25,367 bases of DNA from Monoraphidium neglectum (GCF_000611645.1 NW_014013324.1:2748-28114); one strand, 5' to 3'; positions 1 through 11,752 are shown, counted from the stretch's first letter. Notes: generated from the letters alone by a model not told the origin. Made by a program: numbers and translations.

Positions 1-965
1 TGGCGCTGCCGCCGCCGCTGCTCCGGGCCGCGGCCGCGGCCGCCGCGGCCACCATGGCCGCCGCCGCGGTCGCCGCGCGGCGCAGGCTGGGGGCATCCGA
101 CGCGCGCTGCGCGTGGGGGTGTGGCTGCGGCTGGTGCTGGTGGTGGTCGACGTGGTGCTGCCCCAAATGCAATGCAGGGTAATATGCCGGGCTCTCGTCA
201 GCGCTGCAAGCACTGATGGGGTGGCTCTGCAGCGCCCACCCCTCCGCCTCCCGCGCCCGCAGCTGCAGGCGCGGCAGCTGCGGCAGCGGGTGCGGCGCGG
301 CCGCACCGTCGGGTCCGCAGCCCGCGGCCGCCGCGGCGCCGAGCCGCGAGGGAGCGTGGTGGGCGTGGGCGGCGGGGCGCCGCGCCGCGGCAAGCGCCGC
401 CTCGGGGCTGCTGATGGCGCGGGCCAGCCCGCCGCCGCAGAGGGGCGGCGAGCAGGGCGGCGGCGGCGGCGGCGGCTGCCGGTCCCAGTGGCTCGAGGGC
501 GGCGGGGGCGGGGCCTGCAGGAAGTAGCCGCCCCCGCTGGCGCCACGCAGCAGCACCGGCAACGACGCCGCGGCCGGCGGCGCCACGGCGGGGGAGTGCT
601 GCTGCAAGGGCGATATTGGGGAGCCGACAGAGGCAGTCATGGGCACCCAGGCAGCCGCGTGCGGCGACAGCGTGCGGCGCGGGGCCGGGCCGCGGGCGCC
701 GCCGCAAGATGACGCGCGGCGGCCGCCGTCGGCCCCCTCCGGCGACCAAGGCACGGCGCCGCCCGCTGAGGCCCTGCCCCCTTGTGGCGCTGCAGCCGCC
801 GCCTTTGCGCCGGCCGCGTCTGGGGAATGCCAATAGCCAGAAAATGGGTTGCGGTGCTGCTCGTACGCCGCGCGCACCGGATCCACACCAAACGGCACGC
901 CGGAGCCCTGATGGTACAATGTGGCCCCTGGCGGCAAGCTGGAGCCCTGGCGCCATGCGTGCTGC

Positions 966-1049
<84 letters not shown>

Positions 1050-1879
1050 AATGCCACAGCCATGTTGGATCCCTGCCGCCATGCCGGCTGCACCTGCGGG
1101 TGGTGCTGCTGCATCGCCGCACTCGAGCCCTGCCGCCATGCCGCCGGCTGCTGCGAGCCATGGCGGAGCAGCGGGCTGCCGCCAGCAGCAGCGACAGAGC
1201 CCTGGCGGTGGACTGGGCTGCCTGGCCCCCAGTGGGGCGGCTCGTGGTGCTGCTGCTGCTGCCGCCACTGCTGCTGGTGCTGGAAACGCGGCTGAGGCAG
1301 CAGCTGCATGAGGTCTCCAAACCTGCAACACGGCGGTTGTGTGTGTTTGAAAGGGGGGAAGACACACATACCAGCTTGTAAGCCGAGAAGGCTTCAGCAA
1401 AGCGGGCCAGGACGCCGTGTGTGGCTCGACCTGCAAGTCTTGCGTGTGCTGCACCCCCAGCCGCACTCCATCCCCGCCATTCCCCTGCCTGGTGTCTCAT
1501 CAGCCGACTGCGCAATTGCAGCTCGAGCGCACCCCTCCCCAACCCCTCGCACCTGCCGGGGGACCCCAGAGCCGCAGACCCCTGCCGTGCAAGAGCCCCC
1601 CAGTCCAGGGCCCCGCCGCCCGACACGCCGCACCCAAGCCCGTGCCATTGTGGGGCTGCCGTCGCGGCCGCGCCGAAAGTCGTACCCGCGGCGGCATAGG
1701 TGCCGTTGGCGGCATATGTGCCATTTGCAAGGGCGGCTGGGGGGCTGCCGCCGGTTGCTTGGAGCGCCTGCATGTGCTGTACGTAGGCTGCCATGATCCG
1801 CGTTTGGCTCCATGCGCCCATCATGGCCGCGGCCGCGCCGTCGTGGGGGCTGATTGGCGACGCACCCTGCTGCACCTGG

Positions 1880-1917
<38 letters not shown>

Positions 1918-2651
1918 GGGGTGGCTCAGAGGATGCGGAGGGCCGGGCGCATTCTGCTGGTGTTGCTTCCACTGCTGCTGCAGCTGGTGCAGCTGCTGCT
2001 GCTGGTTGTGCTGCCACTGCTGCTGCTGGTCGCTCATCGGTAGCGGCGGCGGCTGCCCTCGTGCGTGCAATGGAGCGGCTTGGCCCTGAACCAGCATAGT
2101 CGGAGTCGTTTGCTGCTGCTGCTTGTGCTGCTGATAGTGCTGCTGTTGGTGCTGCCGGATGTCGCTAGGCTGCCCGCCCTCGCTCTCAGCCATAGCCCTC
2201 TGCACAGCGGTCGCAGGTCTCCCGGCCTTCAGCCCCCCGCCGGCGCGCTGCGGGCGCCCGCCGGCGCTGACGCCGCGCTTGCCGGGCGGCTGTCGAGGGG
2301 CCAGCTGCTGCAGCGGCAGCTGCTGCCGCGCGGCGGCCTTGGCTGGGGCGCCATGCAGGTCTGCATAGGACCTGCTTGCAGGGCCTTCTTTGCCTGATTG
2401 CCGGCCCCTAGGTGCGAGAACCTCTTGCAGAGGGTCCTGTAAGGGGTGTCGGGGAGGAGACAACGCAGATGTGGATGAGCGCCCGCATGGCGACGCCTCG
2501 CGCGTGTGGCGCCAGGGTTGCTGCCTTCGAACGGTGCTAAATCTAAAAGTGTACTTATCAACACGGTTTTATCCCGTCGCGAGCTCACCAGGAAGGCGTC
2601 TCGCTTCACTGGAGAGGTCGGGCATGTCCACTTGGCTCGTGGGCCCTCCAT
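1..2651 (-). CDS. Glutamine-rich low-complexity protein, function unknown (3' end outside window)
   Basis: I do not recognise this protein. The model has exons 2651-2589, 2436-1553 and 1322-1 (running off the window). Introns 2588-2437 (GTGAGC donor, TTACAG acceptor) and 1552-1323 (GTGCGA donor, TTGCAG acceptor) keep the frame and have lengths like other introns here. The start is the ATG at 2651, whose exon ends in phase 0 at a strong donor. About 756 residues are visible. They are rich in Gln, Ala, Pro, Ser and His: a run of 12 Gln at 1882-1917, a run of 27 Gln (968-1048), NGTYAA repeats in exon 2, Pro runs and an Ala-rich end. A short R-Q-G-S-like motif recurs about seven times. No folded domain, signal peptide or membrane segment is apparent. 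Such composition is common in transcription or RNA regulators of green algae, but that is only inference. The exon/intron model is likely; the function is unknown. Confidence 0.62.
968..1048 (-). repeat. Pure CAG repeat, 27 units, coding polyglutamine
   Basis: An uninterrupted CTG array on the plus strand reads CAG on the sense strand of the glutamine-rich gene. It is in the Gln frame of the last visible exon. The other two minus-strand frames would give poly-Ala and poly-Ser, but only the Gln frame joins correctly to the upstream exon. Confidence 0.95.
1882..1917 (-). repeat. CAG/CAA repeat, 12 units, coding polyglutamine
   Basis: Eleven CTG units followed by TTG on the plus strand encode 12 Gln in exon 2 of the glutamine-rich gene. 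Nearby sequence (1970-2160) has further, interrupted Gln and His clusters. Confidence 0.9.
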
Positions 2652-3025
2652 CGCGAGGTCCTGAGATTTTTCCCGTAATTCTTTTCTGATTATGGCTTCG
2701 AGTACCCCTTACAACAGCGCACACGCCCCGGGTGCCCTTCGAGCAGTTCTGGCGGGTTCGCAGACACTAAGTCCAGCTGTGTGCTATACAAGTCAGTTGA
2801 AATGAATGTTTGATCAACTATACGAATATATTGACTCGATCACGTGCTTGTGACACAGACCTGACACTGTCTATCATGTGCGACCGAGGCGCCTGCTTGC
2901 CGACTTGCTGGCTTCTGCTCTTGCTCTCTCCACCTCCACTCCGCCGTCTGCCTGTGCGTGTCAGTGCTTGCGTGAATGCGGTTCTAAAAGCTTCCGGTCA
3001 GTCAAACTGTTTCAGATTGTACTTG

Positions 3026-3088
3026 CTTGGGCTCACTACCCTCAAACCTTGTACAGCTTGGGCTGACTACCCTGTAAGCCTTGTACAG
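3026..3088. repeat. Imperfect 31/32-nt tandem duplication
   Basis: The unit at 3026-3056 is repeated at 3057-3088 with a few substitutions and one inserted base. Both copies begin CTTGGGCT and end CTTGTACAG. Confidence 0.85.
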
Positions 3089-3576
3089 CTTCCATCGCGC
3101 ACAGCATCCACATGGCTCAATCTCATACCAGCTCAGACGTACGTCCACCACACCCTTGCGGGGCTGTATACTGACAGACGGCATGCTCGGCATACACTCC
3201 ATCTGCCCATGTCGTATGCACATCATGCGTGTTACAGTACAAGATCAGAACGGTTCCATCAAATGTGTTTGAGCCTGTGAGGGCCCACGCCATGCGCGGC
3301 TTTGACCTTTTTCGTACACATACAGACGTAGCCTGCGCCGAGGCGCACCCCACCCCTTGCCTGGCCTGCGGCACGAATCCCCACGCCAGCAAGCCATGGA
3401 TGCACGCTGACGGCAGCAGACTGGACCGCACTCTCTGCATTTGCCGGGAGGCAGCAGGTCTGGATGGCACGATCCTGCCGAGCCCATCGCACGCATGCGT
3501 GCGTCTGTGTGTGCACGCACCAAGCCCGCAGGTAGGGCCTGCCGTGCATAGCCCATGCATGCTAAGGGAGGGGCAC

Positions 3577-3608
3577 GATGATGCTGATGGTGATGATGGT
3601 GATGATGG
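3577..3608. repeat. Short GATGAT/GGTGAT trinucleotide-type repeat
   Basis: An impure run of GAT and GGT triplets (GATGATG, CTGATGG, TGATGATGG) in intergenic DNA. Confidence 0.8.
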
Positions 3609-3975
3609 CAGCACGCTTCACATGGGACTTGCGCATGGGGTGCCAGCGGCACGTGGCACGCGCCAGCTACCCTTGTGAGCTCAAACCAACAACAAAAATC
3701 CTTCCCTAAAGGTGCACACGGCCGCAGGGCGGCTGGGTGCTCCCCTCAGTTCACTGGACAAATACTGGACAAATAAAAGGGCGGTTTAGCCCTGGCTTGT
3801 AGGGGTGTCGCTCAGCCCTCCACCCCCCTCGCAACCCGCGTCCGAGTTCAGCCCGCCAACGAGGGCTGCCCCCACGCAGCGCGCCGAGGTTGCGCCGGCA
3901 CGCCCTGACCCAGCGGACCCACGATAAAGAGCCCTTTGGCGCAGAGCGGCCTCGCACGCAAGCGCGTGTGCAGGC

Positions 3976-4017
3976 ATAGACAACCCGTGCACGCGGATAG
4001 ACAACCCGTGCACGCGC
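3976..4017. repeat. 21-nt tandem duplication
   Basis: Two adjacent copies (3976-3996 and 3997-4017), each starting ATAGACAACCCG, identical except for the last base. Confidence 0.92.
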
Positions 4018-4120
4018 CAGGGCGGGTATGCCTGGGGTTGTTGTAAATGGCAAGGCGGGGCCTGCAGTGCAGTGCAGTGCAGCTGCATCCACACGTGCGC
4101 GTGTGCGAAAGGAGCAAGCA

Positions 4121-4160
4121 CGTCGCTCCTTGCATGCACACGTCGCTCCTTGCATGCACA
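4121..4160. repeat. 20-nt exact tandem duplication
   Basis: Two identical copies (4121-4140 and 4141-4160), each starting CGTCGCTCC and ending GCATGCACA. A short GTGCA pentamer run lies just upstream at about 4062-4081. Confidence 0.93.
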
Positions 4161-4712
4161 TGGGAAGAACAACACAGCTTGTTGTGACAACATTTGGCAA
4201 GCAAGGGCCCATTTGGGGAGTGTGTGTGAGCACGTGGGTCCGCGCGTATGCGTGTGTGTGTGATCAAAAATCGGTAGTTGATATTGCTGCGTATGCAGCC
4301 CAGGGCCTAGGACACTGCCCGTCCCCTGTCTGGCGACTCACTCCTTGGCAATGACGTGCCTTAGTGTGTGCCCCTGACGTCATCACAGATGCACAAATCG
4401 TTTGTGAGTGGCAGGGGTGGCAAGGGCGCCGCACATGGTTGGGCCCGTGCTAGCAGTGGACACCGCCTGGCGGCAGCCTGCTGAGATGCACAGCTTTCTT
4501 ATACAAGCAAGTGCACACCCCGCCACAATCCCAAGCCTTTGCCGTCGCGCCTGTTGGCGCCACAGCGCGGCGGGTGACTTTCATAGGGCCTCCGTGGGCG
4601 AGGTAGCGCAGGGTTGTGCCGCGGCCTCAACCCTCCTGTGGGACCCCGGCAGACCCGGCGCCTCCAAGCCCGCAAACACCAGCCAGCTGTGCAGCCGGCG
4701 GCGCAGATCTCT

Positions 4713-4921
4713 TTACTTGGGGAGATCTGCGTTGTTTTTGTCAGATTCGTAGATCTTGGCGTCGGGGCGCCCCTCCGAGTAGGCGCGCTTGGACACCTCC
4801 TCGTAATGGCGCTCGTGCTCTGTGCGTTCGTGTGCGTGTGCGTGTGAGTGATGTGCATCAGTGAGATGTGTGTGTGTGTGTGCGTGTGTGTGTGTGTGTG
4901 TAAGTGATGTGCATCAGTGAG

Positions 4922-4986
<65 letters not shown>

Positions 4987-6498
4987 TGTGTTCACGTCTT
5001 GAAGACGCGTCTTCTACACGTCTTGGAACGCGTTGGCACCGCTCATCCCGCCTTGGCACCTCAATCTCAAGCAGGTGGGCTCACCTGGGTCCACGTGCTC
5101 CTGCAGGATGCCGCTGGCGCTCTTGAGGGGCCGCACGTTGGCGAATCGGCCCAGGATGATCCCGGGCACATAGGGCAGCACAGCGTCCTGGAGACACGGC
5201 CCCGGGGAGCGTGAAGGGTGATGGGGGTGACAGTAAGAGAATGTGTTTTGAGGTCCAGTTGTGGGAGCAGGTGGTTTCAGTGGCAAGGGCGCGCATCGTG
5301 CCCAAGGGCCATGATCAGGGGGTCAAGGCGCTCCTGCTGGGCCGCGTGCGAGGCCGTGCGCGGCGCGATAATCGCATCCAGCGTCCCCGCGCTGACAGCT
5401 GATACTTTTGCGACTGTGCAATGAGTGTGTGCCTGGGCAACATGGGCACCGGCGTCACGATGAAGTTCAAGAAGGCATTCGCTGCTCCCAACAGCGCCGC
5501 TTCGCTGCCCCTGTAGGGCCACACACAAATTGGCATGCATTTGCGGATTGAGCCCGCCGCACCTTGACAGGCTTGCGGGAGACGAGGGCGCCGGAGACGT
5601 CCAATGTGAGGTTAATGAGCTGCAAAAATCGGCGCATTGGGTGGGCAAAGTGAGCGGGGCACAGTTTGGGCAGAGCCTTTGCGGAGGAAGGAGGGACGCG
5701 CAAGGCCAACAGCCAGGCGGCCGTGTGTGTTAGTCGGGCCCTGGGTGATCGGGAGGCGCGGGAACGAGGCGTTCTCCATCAAGGTGATCCTGGCGCGTCA
5801 TGTTCAATGATGACTCACCGAGATGACGATGGATGCGCAGAGGCCAGCGATAACGCCGTAGGCCACCGAGTAGGTCTGGAGAGTTGGGGTGATTTCGAGG
5901 GCCGCGCGTGGGTATGCAGGTTGGAAAGGGGCTGCCACACGTGGCATGGCGGCTGCAAGTCACCAAGGCGAATGGGCGGGGCCAATTTTATCTCCTCTCG
6001 AGGCCCGGTGGTTGCCCCTCGAGGCCCGGTAGTTGCCCAACACCCCAAGAACCCAGGCAGCCTCTGACTAAGCAACGCACCAGGGGCATGATGGCAATGG
6101 TGAGGAAGGCAGGCACCGCCTGGCCGATATCCGACCAGTCGATGTCGACGATATTCTGGGTGATGTCATCAGATGTCATTATGGGCAATTGCAACAGCGA
6201 GCAGGGCAGCGAGAAGGTTTTGATTGAGGGGCGGATGGGGGGGAGTGCCAAACGTGCAGCCATTTCAGGCACGGATGCAAAGACTGCACATTGTAATTCG
6301 TGAGATTCGAATAGCATGCACTAACTTCAGGCGCAGCCTTGTGCCCACAATGATCGGCAACATGTCCACACAGCTACACGCGCAGCCAACAAACTTCCTG
6401 CTCCCTCCAGCACACGCATGCTCACACCGCGCAAGCACACGCACAAGCGTACGCAGGCTCGAGAGCATACGCTTGCGCACACGCACGCGTGCACGCAT

Positions 6499-6532
<34 letters not shown>

Positions 6533-9500
6533 CTCCATCATCAGCGCGCCGACGATGATCAGCGCCCCGCCGGTCGCGTAAGGCGGGATCGACACGATGA
6601 GGGGCGTGAAGAACAGCGAAATGAAGAAGCAGAACGCGGTGGACAGCGCGGTCAGCCCGGTGCGCCCGCCCTCCCTGATGCCGGCGGCAGACTCGAGGCA
6701 GACGGTCAGCGGCGCGCAGCCCAGGAGGGAGCCTGCGAAGAGGTGTGTTTTGGGTTCCCGGCGGTGTGCGGCCGAGGGAGAGGGACGGTCAGGCAGGGGG
6801 GGTGCTGACGAGCTGTGCACAGCTTGCAAGCTGCCCGCTGCCCGCTCGTGGATCTGGGGTTCAAGCCTGGAGCCACCAGCTTGAGGATAAATCAAGATTG
6901 GTGTCATGTCCAGTGTGACAGTGAACGGAGTGCCATACACGCTGCTGCGGGTGGTTGCGCGCCCCGAGTGAGGGGCAAAGCACCCAGCCGGTCACCAGCA
7001 GCCGCCTGCGCGGCTGCGCTGGGTGTGGCTGGTAGGCTAGGGTTTTGGGGGCGTCTCACCGATGACGATGCCGATGCCGTCGAGGGTAAAGGCGAAGATC
7101 GAGCGGGGGAAAGACTTATCCTTCTGGTTGATGAAGCCTGGGGGCGGGACCATGTGGAGAGGGGTGAAAGGAGGAGGGATAAGAGCGGGGAGAGGCGCGA
7201 TCTGTAGCAGGGCAGGCGCGCGGGGCACGTGCTAGCGCACGCAGCGGGCTGCGTGCAGCGGGTCATGCGTGACCCCAGGGGACACCGCATAAGCGGTTCT
7301 CAAGCAATTGCTGCGCTTTGCGGGTCGTGGACGGGCAGGCACCCACCCACAGGGTTGCCACTGATTGCCACGAGCAAGAACACGCAACAATAAATAAAGG
7401 CAACAGCAGGAGAGCTCCCTGACTCTGCTGCCATCCTCTATTGACAACACCACACTACTCTGGCGCCACGATGTGACCAACAGCCCACCGGGAAGTTCCT
7501 TGTCAATGGTGGAAGCCATGGAGTACATGGTGCCCGTGGCGTCCAGGAAGTCGAGGTACAGGAAGGTCACCAGGGCCACCTTCGGGTGACGGGGCGGCAG
7601 GTGGCCGACGGGTGACGTGCCGCGTTTGCGGGTGACTCGGAGCCAATTGAGGCCGCGAGGCGCGGATGGCAGGCTGCAAAGGCCCAGGATCTTGGCTCAA
7701 GGGGTACACACATGTGAACAGGAGCGCAGTGCTCTGGTAGATTGTGGAGGGGGCTGCAGAGCCGAGCAAGGCGGCTTTGGGGCACGCGAGGTTGCGGCGC
7801 TCACCCAGAGGTGTGAGTTGGTGAAGGCGCCAAAGGACCAGGTGAGCGACGTTTTCGCAGCGTTGGGCACCGACACGACATGCCTGAACGTCTCCAGCCG
7901 GTCTTCGCCACCTGCATGATGATTTCAGTCCATGCGGAGCGTCGAGCAACGCAACCATCAGCACCGGGCGCCACTGGGGCGAGAGGCAGCAGCCGCGGCC
8001 TTCGAGCGCCGTCCCGATGCAGCTGGGGGCGAGCTGGGACTCCCTGAGTGCGCTGTCAAGGTCACCAGCCTCCAAAATCGTGCCCAAGGCAGGGTACACC
8101 CTGAGCGCCATGTCAGGACGCCCTCCGTCCCGCACACACCTGGTATGTCGGTGTCAGAGCCGAGGTAGGACGCGCCGTGGCCGGGGATCCAGGAGATGAA
8201 GGTGGTGAAAAGAATGCCCAGCATGATGGCGCCGTTGACGCGGCGTGACATCAGCACCACGATGACAGTGAAGCCCGCCACACCGAGCCACATGGTCGGG
8301 GATTTCCTGGGGGTCGGGGCCGTTGGTCGTGTGCGGTGGAGGTGAGGGGCGTCGGAATACTTGGGTAGTGCGGCTCGGGTTGAGGGCAGGGGGACTCCCA
8401 GCAAAGTGGGCGAATCGCAAGGTTGCTGGGTGGCGGGAAGTGCTGGGAGCGGCGCCGGGCTTTAGGACTGCGATGGGTGCAGGGGGGGGTTCACCAAGGC
8501 GGTCGCCCGAATGCTGCAAGGGCCACATCAGCGTGCTACTGACGTGTTGGTGCGTGTGAGTCAGTGTTCGTGTGTGCATGTGAGCAAGTGTGTGTGCGTG
8601 CGTGCGTGTGCGTGGCGTGCGTGCGTGCGTGCATGTGTGTGTTTGTGCATGTGCGCCAGGCGTCGCATCTATGCGTATGTGTGTCAAGTGTTTGATTAGA
8701 CTCACATCTTGCCGCCCTTGCACATGTAGTTGGCGCCCGCAGGGCCCAGGTTTGCGGCCAGAGCGCCAGTCTTGGGGTCCACCTGGTGCGTCACATGAGG
8801 GCGTCCGCAAGACAGGAGTTGTTCAAAGGTCTCAAGGTCGACCAGTTGAGGCAGGGGCATAAAAGCCGACCGCGAACCGCACACGCCACAAGCCAGCCTC
8901 TGGCGACTCTCAGCAGAACCCCGAGCCTTGCCCCTCGGCAGCCCCGCCACCACAAGCGCGCGAGCAGCCGCCGCCGCCACCGCCGCCGCCGCCGCATCCC
9001 CCTTTGCGCCCGCGGCCACCCACCGAGCAGACGGCCGCAGGGGAGGGGTCGGCGATCGCGTACATATGGACCTGGTTGGCGTGGGGGCAGCCGCCGAGGG
9101 TGACGAGGACGGCGGGGTCAGCGACCACCACGCCGAGGCCCTCGGACTTTTGGAGCCTATGTAGATTGGGTGGGGAGGGCGCGAGACGGGGGGAGGGTTT
9201 TAGGGGGGTGCGGCGGCACAGAGGCGAAGATGGAGAGGCGGGGAGCAGGCCGCGCCTTGAGATGCCTGCTCTCCGCCTTGCCGCGCGAGGCGAGTGAAGG
9301 GAAGGGCTCCGGGCGCATCGCGCAATTCCTGCTGAGCGCGCTTAGTGTGCTGCAGCGGCCTCGCCGGCGCCGCCGATCGCATGCGCGCGCGGCGCACGCG
9401 CGCGGGCCACTCATGCAGCCACCTTGGTTTGCGGGCAAAGCGCACCCGATAAAGGCCAGGAAGAGCCCGATGCCGCCGGCGGTGGCGAGCATCGTCGCGC

Positions 9501-11752
9501 GCGGCACCAGCGACAGCAGGCCCGAGCGGAGGCCGGACACGGAGAGCAGAACAAAGATCCAGCCTGCGGGGTCGCCGGGCCGGGAGGAGAGTCAGCTTGA
9601 GCGGGTTTGGCGCAGTTTGCTGCCCGGACGGCAGCCGCACCACCCTCCCAGTGGCTCGGTGGCGGGCTCCAGTGCTGCAGTGAGCCGAAAGCTGTCGCCG
9701 GCCTGGCCAGCCGTTTGCGACCCGAAGTCGCGTTGCCTTGTGCGTGTGTGCACACCGATAACGCCTTGGCGGCCGTGGGTGACCCCACGCCACTCCCTCA
9801 ATTCGCAGCACCCCCCACTTCCCACGACTCTCCTGGCCAGCCGCTGCCCCATCCGCCGCCCGTTGCTACGAATCCCACATGCGCCACCCGTCGTGAAAGC
9901 GCCTCACATTCCACCCACCCCTGACTGCACTGCTCGGCCCACGCGCTCGACAGAGCAACCACGCACCCACACCCACACCCTCATGCAGGGCAGTCATAAG
10001 CACTTCCAATGACTTCGTCGGTGCGCTGATCCTATGTGCACACCGCACTATTCAGGACACAAGCTCACCCTCGATGAACACTGCCGCGAGAGCCTCCTGG
10101 TATGTGATCATCCCGGTCCCCCGGAAGCCCACAACCGTGTAGGCAAAGTACGCGTTCACGCCCATGCCTGCGACCCCGGCGCCGCGCGAGGTTTGCGGGC
10201 TCGTCTGCTAGCCCAGCGGGCCCCCACAGTCGGAGGCAACTGTGTGCTGCTGCTGCTCGCAATCGGCATTCTGGAGGTGCTCGCTTGGCCACTGCAACAC
10301 ACGGCAAGCTTGTGGGCCGCAAGCGCTGCTACCGCGGCCCGCGTGCGTGTTGAGGCCGCCGGGGCACCCCAGCAGGGCGAATGCCCTGCTGACGGATCGT
10401 ATGCACCCCATTTGAGCACCGAACGTGCCAGCCTTGCAAGCCCACGGACGCGTCCGCCGCCCACAATTCAAGGCGGCGCTCGCCCCCTGCCAGGTCAGCG
10501 GTGCCAGGTCAGCGGCGCCAGGTCAGCACCCACCGGGCATGATTGCGAAGGGGAGGTTGGCAATCGAGCCCATCAGAAAAGTGGCCATCGCCGCGGTGGC
10601 GGCGGTGGCGGTCACGAGGGACTTGCGGGTGGCGACCTGCGGGGCGGCGCGGCGGGGCAGCCGTCAGCGCACTCGCGCCAGGGGGAAAATGACCAGCGGG
10701 ACCCCTTTTCGGCGGGTACAGCACCACCCTACGTGGAGCAGGCCCACGCCCGCCCCTGCTCGTCGGCCCAGAAACTTTTAAGCCTCACAATCCGTCGGCC
10801 AATCGCACCGACGCGTCCGCGAACCCCCTCTGCACGCCAGCGTGGCCACAGAAACGAGGGGCGCAAGAAACAGTCACCCACCACGCAGGCCTCATAGCCG
10901 GGGTCGTCAGCAAACTGGCAGCCCGGCTTGGGGTTGGTGCAGTCGTTGATAGTGCAGGGGCCGCCGGTGTCCGCCAGGATCGCGCTGTTGACCGCCAGAA
11001 TGTAGCCTGGAGGGGGGATGTGGTGCGGAACAGTGCAGGGTTGCCGTCACTAAGGCAGGAGCATAAGCCAGGGGACGCGAGCGACAGGCAAAGGGGTGGT
11101 GCTGACAAGGCGGCGGTGGCGCCCGAGGCGGCGGGCGCCGGGACGTTGTGCGGGGGTGGGCCGCACCGCGCGCGCTCAGCATGCTTGGGCGGGTGGGGGG
11201 CCCCTTGGGGGCACACAGGGTCATTGCGGGCCGGATTGCGAGGAATTCGTGATGATGAGGCGCGTTTAACGCCACGCTCAGGCTGAGGGGGGATGCCTGA
11301 CGGCAGGCACCCCTGCTGCCCCAGTGCTGGGGGCGTCCGCCGGCCGCCGGCGGGTCTCGAGTTGTCAGCCGGCCCCGACTCACAGGCTGTGAGGAAAGTG
11401 ACCACGCCGGCGCGCATCTCCGTGGAGAAGGTGGTCTTGCGTGCTGTGACAGCAAAATACTTCCCGACCTGTTGCAGGGAATGTAGGGGCCAGTCCGGGC
11501 GTGCGGCTGAGGCGGGGTGGGGGCGGGGGTGCGGCAGCGCAAGCACGGCGGCCCAGCATGGAGGCTTGGGACCAGGCACATCGTCCGCGGCCTCGGGGTG
11601 GCAGGTGGGTCTGCAGTGTTGCCAGGCGAAACCGGGCACAGGGCAGACGTGAGGCACGATGCTCTTCTCACGATGCTCTTCTCCACGGCTGCGTCCAGCT
11701 TGGCAAACATGCCGGGCTTTGGTGCCACTGGCTCGACTCCTTCGACCCCCAT
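4713..11752 (-). CDS. AZG1: Adenine/guanine (purine) permease, AzgA/AZG family, NCS2-like; 18 exons, 619 aa
   Basis: A membrane permease for purine bases such as adenine, guanine and hypoxanthine. Exons: 11752-11672, 11468-11384, 11006-10885, 10636-10534, 10167-10069, 9563-9446, 9156-9024, 8782-8706, 8306-8140, 7911-7805, 7579-7489, 7137-7060, 6732-6533, 6155-6081, 5875-5819, 5619-5563, 5187-5085, 4819-4713 (TAA). All 17 introns start GTG, end AG and keep the frame. Conserved AZG blocks appear in order: [10 protein letters not shown] (57-66), [13 protein letters not shown] (133-145), [10 protein letters not shown] (194-203), the DFLDATGT block (374-381), [17 protein letters not shown] (434-450) and a TYSVAYG helix (513-519). 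Multiple hydrophobic segments fit the usual helices; length is slightly above plant AZG1, through a hydrophilic C-terminal tail. The ATG at 11752 gives the expected short N-terminus. Family assignment is very firm; substrate preference is inferred. The 3'-most exon joins are less certain than the core. Confidence 0.93.
4846..4991. repeat. Compound GT microsatellite inside permease intron 17
   Basis: Two (GT)n arrays, each preceded by a near-identical leader containing GTGATGTGCATCAGTGAGA (about 4848-4866 and 4904-4922). The second array is longer, to 4991, with one TA interruption. On the sense strand this is a CA repeat within the intron between exons 17 and 18, near the acceptor at 4820. 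Confidence 0.9.
5997..6038. repeat. 21-nt tandem duplication in permease intron 14
   Basis: Copies at 5997-6017 and 6018-6038, each starting CTCGAGGCCCGGT, differ at one base. They lie in the intron 6080-5876. Confidence 0.9.
6500..6528. repeat. (CA)n microsatellite next to the permease intron 13 donor
   Basis: About 14 CA units on the plus strand, so GT on the sense strand, beginning a few bases inside intron 13 (donor GTGCGT at 6532). Several extra GTG sites therefore follow the true donor. Confidence 0.92.
8540..8680. repeat. GT/GC-rich degenerate repeat in permease intron 8
   Basis: Runs of GTGTGTG and GTGCGTGC with interruptions, within the intron 8705-8307. No coding signal is attached. 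Confidence 0.75.
10489..10530. repeat. 14-nt unit, three tandem copies, in permease intron 4
   Basis: Copies at 10489-10502, 10503-10516 and 10517-10530 all begin GCCAGGTCAGC. They sit immediately inside the intron, a few bases from the exon 4 donor at 10533. Confidence 0.9.
11655..11682. repeat. 14-nt tandem duplication spanning the permease exon 1 / intron 1 boundary
   Basis: Identical copies at 11655-11668 and 11669-11682 (plus strand CACGATGCTCTTCT). The duplication gives two possible GTG donors 14 nt apart. The outer one (GTGAGA at 11671) keeps the frame with exon 2. Confidence 0.9.

Larger units (their letters stand above)
2652..4712. other. Intergenic stretch without a supportable gene
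   Basis: This 2 kb lies between the 5' end of the glutamine-rich gene and the stop codon of the purine permease gene. Open frames here are short, lack recognisable motifs and show no consistent splice structure. It should hold the promoter and 5' UTR of the leftward gene and the 3' UTR of the permease gene. I saw no clear TATA box. It contains several small tandem duplications, listed separately. Confidence 0.6.

Noticed and set aside
1323..1371. A 49-nt intron with GTATGT donor and TTGCAG acceptor in the glutamine-rich gene
   Set aside because: It needs a second intron and an unclear upstream join. A 230-nt intron from 1552 (GTGCGA) to the same acceptor gives the right frame, has a normal length and matches the GTG donor rule.
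198..1466. Long minus-strand open frame with poly-Ala over the CTG array, and overlapping plus-strand poly-Leu and poly-Cys frames
   Set aside because: GC-rich repeats keep many frames open. Only the Gln frame is free of stops to the window edge and joins in phase to upstream exons.
3123..3678. Overlapping open frames of 135-163 codons on both strands in the intergenic region
   Set aside because: No family motif, composition typical of translated GC-rich spacer (many Cys, His, Arg), and no splice partners.
4846..4991. CRISPR-like or satellite array
   Set aside because: The sequence is a simple GT dinucleotide repeat with one duplicated leader; there are no spacers, and this is a eukaryotic intron.
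5277..5400. Minus-strand open stretch ([10 protein letters not shown]...) as an extra permease exon
   Set aside because: There is no GT donor after it, and it ends in a stop. Joining exon 16 directly to 5187 keeps phase and yields a sensible C-terminus.
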